From Onchidella celtica (Eukaryota > Mollusca > Gastropoda > Systellommatophora > Onchidiidae), in contig OZ007580.1 of NCBI GenBank assembly GCA_963931925.1, positions 3,796,908 through 3,860,907 on the forward strand: DNA of 64,000 nt, given 5' to 3'. A program made the translations under genes and the position numbers. Under the pieces are notes generated by a model. The model made no database searches and was not told the DNA's origin. It saw only the letters and a list, made by a program, of their open reading frames with translations. Position 1 is the stretch's first letter. Every line of letters starts with the position of its first letter. Shown here in pieces: positions 57,371 through 64,000 of the stretch.

Positions 57371-59897
57371 ACCTCCCTGAGTCCATTGGCGACTCTTCAA
57401 GTTCAGAGCCAGGCCTGTATTTCTAAAAGTTAGAAAGATCGTCGGACATGACACCCAGCGGTCATCAGACACTCTAATGTTCGTGGTATCCGTGTCGTTA
57501 GGAAGAAACGAGTATCCTGGCCTTCTATTAATGTTAAATCCAACAACAGATCAGTTATATAAATGAAAGTTTCTGATCTGTCAGAGAAGATGAGAAATTG
57601 CTTAAACCAGACATGGGCAATCTAGGGCTCGCCAGCTCACCAGGCAGTAAAACTACTTTACAAACCAGTCATTAGGCTATTAAAAAAAAAAATAATAAAT
57701 ATAACACATCCTCTCTCCCACCCCTCAACTCCCCCCCCCCTCCCCCCCCCCCTCCCCGGTCCCATCAAAAAGTCAACAAGATACAAATGTTCATTATCCA
57801 AATAAATAACCTACCACTTTTAGAAGGGATTGAAGAGGAGGTGAAAGTACGTTTTTTTCAGATCTGGCACTTACTATATGAGAGACTGCTCATGCCTGGT
57901 CTAAACTATGTGACCAATACACTAGATAAAGATAAAAGGATTATATTCCTGGGATCCTTGGAGATACACCTCTACATTTTTAACTCACTGACGACGCCTT
58001 GATTAACCGCGTTACCTACCATTTTCACCACATTTCAAAAACAGTCTTTCAATTCTACTATTGAATTTACATAACATAATCTGATATATAGTTGGAAAGA
58101 TGACTCAATGGCTATCTGTGTACTGGATCAACCATCTTATATTTTTCTTCTCAGAAAGTCAAGAAACAAAAAAAATTCTCTTCTATAATTATACGTGTGA
58201 CGTATGCGATGCCTAGCGAATGACTCAAACCTGCAGTGTAGTAGCCCTGGGATTGAATAACATTCTAACCATAAATCTTTCTCTGGGCTCAGTTGTAATC
58301 ATGAATATTCTGAGACCATTCGAATAAATCTTGTGCTCCCTTGACAGTTTCCTGGAGGTAACGTCATACCACGAGCACCGAGGCGTTCCCAACATGAAAG
58401 AGACACCCCCCACTGTTTTTAGACTGCGAAACTGACGTTACAATACAGTACCGTTTTCAATGCACTTTTACCAGTGATTCTCGGGTCTGTCTGTAGAAGT
58501 ATTTTTATATAGACCGCAATTCTACACTTCACCACACATGACTGATTGCCGACATAATTGCTCTGACTTCTCGGGGCAAAAGCACTAAGTTAATTACCGC
58601 CCTTACCTTGACAGGGGACGATACTGGGAATAAATACATTTTCGTTAAATAACTTTATTATTTCCCTTGTTTTGATACTTGCACCATTTGGTACTAATAC
58701 AACTTTTGCTGCTTCTACCGCTACTGGATATCTATAATATTGAGTACCACATTTTGTACAACCCTCGCTGAAAAAAATTCGAATTCCAAGGCGGAAAACA
58801 AAATGTGGTGTGTGCCACGAGGAAGTCAATCACAGATGGGATAGAGAGAGATGGAAAGAGGCCAATGAATGAAAGCCAATCTGTTGCCAGCCCTTGACAA
58901 GGATTGCGTTAGTGTTGTGATCTATTCTTCATTCTCCCCCTCACCCCCCCCCCCCATCTCCCTCCTCTCCCATAAACATCCACATAATTACATATATGTG
59001 AGTGTGCATGAGAAAACCCACAATAAGTCGCAAACATGAGATTTTGAGTTCTGTACACATAATAAAAGACGAGATATTTCTGATAAATTGAAGTCAGTGA
59101 CCCCCCCTAAAACAAGATTTTGATAAAACGGCATTTAATTCTAAAAGTGGCAATAGCTAATTGGCCCATTAATATTGGAGTGATTGCTGTTAGGAGACCG
59201 TAGTCTAATTACAAAGCCTTTGTAGAGATCATAGTAAGCAATGTTCACTGCTCATCTACAGTTTACCCTGTAACATGCCACGAGCCCCTAAACAACAGCC
59301 AAGTTGGAAGTTTGTGTCGGACCCATATTTTCACTTCAAAGCCGTTTTTCTCAAAATCAGCTCTTTCGACATATTGTGGGTTTTCTCATGCACTCATAAT
59401 AGTACCAATACCAGTTTCCTCCATGATAGAGACTGGATTTTTGGGGTGGGATGGGGTGAGGTAGGGGCGAGTTTGAGTTTGAGTTTGGGTTTAACGGCGC
59501 GTGGGGGCACGATAACGGCCACTTTGAGCCCTTCGCGGGTGGTTGGTTGGTGGGCGCTTCTGGTAGGGTCAGGTCCCTTCTGTCCCCTCCTTCTGTCCTC
59601 TCCTTCTGTTATATATTCTGTCTATTGTCTTGTATTTCCTCAGCCAAATGTGACCGTTATCGTGTCGAGCAGCTGTCTCAGACTTTAAGAAACTCAAACG
59701 TTTTGCCTTTCACTGTTTGGGAGTACCTTACTGTAAGCCAAGATACTAGAAACGATAAGAGTCTTCTTTGTACCACTTAAAAAAAAACATTGCATACAAT
59801 TTGCGCGCTGATCGGGGCCGGGGCCCATGGCGCATAGTATGAAAAGAATGCTTGATATAGGTAGAATGCGCATGGCGTCACAGAGTTTTTGTTTTGT
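57371..59897. other. Non-coding stretch
   Basis: Holds poly-C runs (57728-57752 and 58944-58956) and a block at 59467-59540 that resembles 8476-8545. Nothing else was recognised. Confidence 0.45.
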
Positions 59898-59920
59898 ACT
59901 TCCGCCAAACAAGATGGCCG
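59898..59920 (+). promoter_or_regulatory. Possible ETS plus YY1 core promoter
   Basis: ACTTCCG (an inverted ETS-type site) lies at 59898-59904 and AAGATGGCCG (YY1-like) at 59911-59920, 49 bp before the THAP start codon. In animals this pair often marks TATA-less start sites of ubiquitously expressed genes. Short motifs can occur by chance. Confidence 0.35.
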
Positions 59921-60686
59921 GTGGATCAGCTGATGAGTGTAACTTCGAGATGTGTCTAAGCAGTTAAAATGCCTGCTGGTTGCATTGCAGTTGACTGTTG
60001 TGACAGGGGTGGAAAGGATGTATCCAAACTGGCCCGATTCCCTACCATCCGTGTAAACAAGAGAAAGGAAGTGAAAGAATTGACCGAACGTCTCCCATGT
60101 GCATATACACACATGTCATTGTTTACAGTAGTGAACTCGCCACCGATTGGTTCGCGACGCCTTAAGTGAGTCCGGACCATAGAGATACTATAATAAACTA
60201 GAGTGCGCACGGTGTCACACGGCGTGGAACTATTAGAGTCTCGTGGCGGCCATTTTGACTTGGGGTGGCGATTTCGGAAGTCAGAGGGTTTTTTTTCTGT
60301 ATGCAAGATGGTTCAGAATTCCATAAATCATTTCTATCCTTCTGTCCTTCCCATCTAAGGCTGAGCAAGCCCAGTTTACGATAACAACGTCTTTCAATCT
60401 CTCCCACGCACGCCATCTGTGATTTGTACATCCATTTGTCTTAATTATAATTACACACTTGCGAAGAAACACAGGAAAGACTCGGGGCGGGGTGGTAGGG
60501 GGGGGGGGAGAGGAAAGGCAGAAGAGAATCAAAGACCTGGGTCTTTTATGAACAAGTGCCGAAGCGGCCCCGAGTTGACTGCACAGTGATGGCTCAGTTT
60601 CAAGGAGATGGGACGCTAAATGCTCTGGGCTAATAGTGTCTAGATTTACGTGTCATCGTACTGCATCATGCTCCTCCCACCCCCAT

Positions 60687-61901
60687 TGTCATGATCACAT
60701 TAGGATCATAAATGCCGCGCTAGGTCACGACGTCAGTGAGTTAATTTTTACGATCTTGTTGATTATAACCAGCGTAATTTGTCCTTGAGCTGTTCTCGTG
60801 AACAGTTTGTTTTGAAACACCTTTTTTTTTCTGATAGATGGAGAGAAGGAGGGGCGAGACAGAATAAATGTATAGCTAGGAATTACAGAGCAGTTCTCGA
60901 CCCCGTGATTTTGATTAACATAGATAAGGGGCGAGTAAAAGGTAGTTTATTTAGACGCTTAGTTGGCGTTCGGAAATTCGTGCATAAGAGTAGAAAGCAC
61001 GGGGTTTGAAGATTTTAGTAGTTAATGTTTCGCATTTTAAATTTTGTCTAGACCGTAAAATTGACCTTGATTTTGGCGCAAGGCCATGACAAGCATAAAT
61101 TAATATTGCAGGCTGAGCTGAAGCGACTGCACCAATCAAATGTATGAATCTGGACGGAAGGTCGAGACATAGCTTTAGTATTTAAACCCGTGCAGAGCTT
61201 AGATAGATGCCACATGTAGACAATCCATTTACGAGGTGGACGGCGATAGTCCTCAGCCAGATGAGAGACATAGAGACGCAGTTGAGCAGTCCATATTGTG
61301 AGGAGCGCCATGATTTAAAGCTCCAGAGCCTAAGCTACTTGGTTTGATATAAACCCACAGCGTTTACATCCAGCGCTCTCACTCCCAGTGAGGGCCGCAT
61401 TGTGAGAGTCCATACTAATTTGTAATGATGAAAGTGAACCGTTCTACTTACTTTTGAAGACAGTTTCAGAGCTACCGCCAGACAACGCATGGTTGTACAA
61501 GCATTCTCCATGGCGTGTCTAGAGGAAATGTCCATATCATGACATGTCTCATTGAATTAATAGAATTTAAACTGTTATATCCGTCGCCACGTGCGCGGAT
61601 TCTATTTGGCATCTAATTCATATGACCTGCAAGTAGTTAGAGTGAATCAGTTAGTCTTTATAGAAAGCTGTAGTTTGATTAGTTAGATTCAGTTGCCTTT
61701 GAATTGATATTTATATTTATAATTATATTTGTTACATTAATTCCTGTAATTAAACTGCCCTACAGTTCTGCTAAAAATCAAAGCAATTGATTTATTTAGT
61801 TTTTAGAGTGCAAGTATTTTTTTTTGTGTGTTCGTCGATTGTGGGAGCGGACCTCGAAAGAGTGTCAGTCGAATTCTCCCCATCTAACCCACATCGCGAC
61901 A
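60687..61901 (+). mobile_element. Solo LTR, family B, copy 2
   Basis: 1215 bp, TGTCATGATCACATT to CATCGCGACA, flanked by a perfect CCCAT duplication at 60682-60686 and 61902-61906. Very similar to copy 1 at 14952. It lies within the intron of the THAP locus in the same orientation as the gene. Confidence 0.9.
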
Positions 61902-62149
61902 CCCATCACCCTTGTGTTTTGGATTGTCACAGTTAAAACAGACAGCCATGATGGGACTGGGTGGCAAGGTTATCTCCATAGGCCTAATTCCTCTTTGATA
62001 TGAATAAAACGTACGTCCAAACAACTTGATTATTTAGTGCATGGGATTGACAATAGGGAAGGGCTAAAGATCAAAACCTATTGTAATATATTTATCAATA
62101 TGAGTATATCGTGGGGCATTGCCATATTGTTGTTTGCGACACTGTGCTG

Positions 62150-62882
62150 ATTTTCTTAGCCTTTGTCATGAAAGTGGTTCTCTCAACAATGAAGAGGTCG
62201 AAACTGTCACAGAGGCCAAATATCTTGGCATACTATTGATTCATTGCTTAACTGGCATGCGCATGTAACATATGTATACAAGAAAGCCAACCAGCGCATG
62301 TATTTCATCAGAAAGCTCCGCTCTTTAAAATTTAGCAAAAGCATTCTGAAAATATTTTACACCATAGCTATTCAGACCGTTTTGATGTATGGAGTTGTCT
62401 GTTGGGGAGGAAACATCTTACAAAAAGATAAAAATAAGATCAATATTTTAATTAAAAAAGCATAAAAAATGTGTAACTGTGATCTGCCATATTCTGATGA
62501 GCTGTACACTGGTGCTTGTATTAAAAAAGCTAATAATATAATCAATGACCCCCAACATCCCCTGAACAAAGAATACACAAGATCTGTAAGAAGTTTAAGG
62601 CTGTTGTCAAAGAAAACTAAAACTGAACTAATGCCGTCATCTTCATCGTAATCTGTGTAAAGTTGAATTGTGTCCTGCATGTCAGGTCAGTGTGTTTTTA
62701 GTAACGGAAGCATATTGTGTGCACTGTTAATTTTGTTTATTTATTAGCGTGTGTGTATATACGTGTGTGTGCGCGCTATATATCATAATTTTTGTATCTG
62801 TAACTGTATTGTTGTGTATTCAATGATCAAAACAAATGTCCTTGTACAAGGACGAATAAAATTTATCTTATCTTATCTTATC
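62150..62882 (+). pseudogene. LINE reverse transcriptase 3' fragment
   Basis: A decayed C-terminal part of a jockey/CR1-type reverse transcriptase. ETVTEAKYLGILL near 62200 shifts frame into LLNWHAHVTYVYKKANQRMY, then FIRKLRSLKFSKSILKIFYT and VLMYGVVCWGG, a stop at 62463, and a final stretch with YTGACIKKANNIINDPQHPL and TRSVRSLRLL ending at 62649. A 3' UTR follows with a (CTTAT)n tail at about 62860-62882. It is 5'-truncated, with at least one frameshift and one stop, and lies in the THAP intron. Confidence 0.75.
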
Positions 62883-63119
62883 ACTCCTCATTTCATTATA
62901 AGTGTCATTCCAATCTTTAAGTTTCGATTTTGAAAGGTCTGGAACAAACCCCAGATGTTACACAACTCTTCGAATTTTCAATCCTCATTTTCCTGAAAAG
63001 GCAAAGATGCACATAATACAACAATATGGAAAATGCCAGTCGATATTATTCATCAAGCAATAACAACAATTTTTTTTATTGTGACTTAGTTTTTTTTTTT
63101 TTTTTGCTTTCCGTGGAAG
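62883..63119. other. Intron end of the THAP locus
   Basis: AT-rich, with a long poly-T tract at 63090-63105 that serves as the pyrimidine tract before the acceptor at 63118-63119. Confidence 0.4.
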
Positions 63120-63469
63120 GAATCTGAGAGATTGGCTAAATGGATTGCCAGAATAAGTAGACAAACTGAGAATGGGAAGCCTTGGTATCCAACCAAGAAT
63201 GATTAAGTGTGCAGTGCTCACTTCCTAAGCTCTGACAATTACGCAGGGCTCGATAAACAGACACTAAGACCAGAGGCAATTCCATCTGTCTTCGAAAATT
63301 ATTCTCCCCCCAAGCAGAAACTGCCAACTCCAAGAAGACCATCTCCCAAAAAGAGGAAAAATCCTGAGAGCGGAATAACCCCCCCCCCCCCCCCCCCCCG
63401 CCAAGGCATGTATGTAGGATCTAGATCACTCATATGCCCACCACTCAATCGAAGATCATCTTGAGAGGA

Positions 63470-64000
63470 CAAAGGCAGAGATTAATTTATGCAAATAAAA
63501 GAAAGCTGTGCAAAGGCCGCTGAATTAAGAAATAGCAAGAAAAAGCTGGTGCGGAGACAGAAGAAAATTGAAAGTTTTCATGTCTATTCTCTTCTTTCTT
63601 TCTTTCTTTATATGATCCAGTTATACCTCTAAAATATATATATTTTTTGTTTCTGTATGAAGGTGAACATTTTTCCTTGTTATATACTACTAACATGCCC
63701 TTCTCATGATTTTCTTTTCAAAGCTATGCATGTTGTAATTTTCATGACTCTTACTAGTTTTACCAGTTATGAACTTGTTATTTTGAAGAACGTTGTTTGG
63801 GGGGCGTAGTCTGATTACAAAACCAAACAGAAAATATTGCGGTGTTCACTGTTCAGCTTTAGCTTTCTATGTAAAAAAAACTGTCTCCGCAACAACAGCC
63901 TGTGTTGCATTGTATCTGAAGTATATCTATTATGACTTTGACATAATTATAGGCGGGGATGGGATTACTATTCCTTGAGACGTCGAACAGCCAGCGCCTG
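63470..64000. other. Non-coding stretch at the window end
   Basis: No gene was recognised. GGCGTAGTCTGATTACAAA at about 63805 and GTTCACTG near 63847 loosely match 59200-59250, left of the THAP locus; this may be an old duplication. Confidence 0.35.

Larger units (their letters stand above)
59969..63405 (+). pseudogene. THAP-domain gene, two exons, with an in-frame stop
   Basis: Exon 1 (59969-60052) encodes MPAGCIAVDCCDRGGKDVSK and LARFPTIR: the MP start, two zinc-binding cysteines and the RFP motif of a THAP domain. It ends at CGT|GTAAAC. Exon 2 starts at 63120 after a pyrimidine-rich tract (GGAAG|GAATC) and continues in phase: ESERLAKWIARISRQ, KPWYPTKND, then a TAA (63204-63206), then VCSAHFLSSDNY (the C and H ligands) and TLRPEAIPSVF, which completes the domain. 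THAP domains bind DNA and occur in host regulators and in P-element-type transposases. The stop sits where a residue before VCSAHF is expected, so the locus is either a pseudogene, a null allele, or misread at one base. The tail after the domain is basic and Pro-rich; later exons could lie beyond the window. The intron of about 3.07 kb holds a solo LTR and a LINE fragment. Confidence 0.65.

Noticed and set aside
60053-60169. Reading the THAP frame straight through the exon 1 donor
   Set aside because: The continuation lacks the C and H ligands and the AVP-type end, while splicing to 63120 supplies them in phase.

Overview
The window is animal nuclear DNA that consists almost wholly of transposable elements. 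It has low gene density, many homopolymers and microsatellites, spliced transposase genes and tRNA-derived SINEs. The element mix and the base composition suggest a marine invertebrate, perhaps a gastropod or other mollusc. That is an impression; no single-copy gene fixes the species. The only candidate non-transposon gene is a two-exon THAP-domain locus at the right end (59969-63405), and it carries an in-frame stop.

Left part (1-28 kb). A 5'-truncated non-LTR retrotransposon (about 3166-6800, minus strand) is broken by a tRNA-derived SINE and a TGA codon, and sits inside an old tandem repeat. Around it lie five SINE copies (window-wide), five short hAT-type elements with 8-bp target duplications (window-wide), snap-back MITEs, retroposon 3' ends, a three-unit 0.4-kb tandem repeat split by a solo LTR (14952-16162), a 27-bp minisatellite, and two tRNA-like retroposon copies in inverted orientation around a 9-bp repeat.

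Centre (28.1-44.2 kb). A complete LTR retrotransposon (28106-39469, target duplication CTCAC) carries one uninterrupted 1495-residue gag-pol frame on the minus strand. Its order is gag, protease, integrase, reverse transcriptase, RNase H. Integrase before reverse transcriptase is the Ty1/copia order, but the sequence is Ty3/gypsy type; this is the hallmark of Gmr1-like elements. The primer site fits tRNA-Leu. A PIF/Harbinger DNA transposon (34599-38400) sits in its 5' LTR. The Harbinger transposase and its partner MADF/BESS protein are encoded on opposite strands with interleaved exons and a short coding overlap. Next to it, a 1.25-kb solo LTR (40463-44243) holds two further solo LTRs, each with its own 5-bp target duplication.

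Right part (44-64 kb). Here are a hAT-type MITE with an internal 18-bp tandem array, a 350-bp CT microsatellite, and a complete young LTR element with no coding capacity (52292-57365, target duplication GCTAA, two 1226-bp LTRs). The THAP locus follows; its roughly 3-kb intron contains another solo LTR (60687-61901) and a LINE fragment.

All alignments, duplications and splice junctions were read by eye. Boundaries supported by target duplications are firm; identities and ages are estimates.
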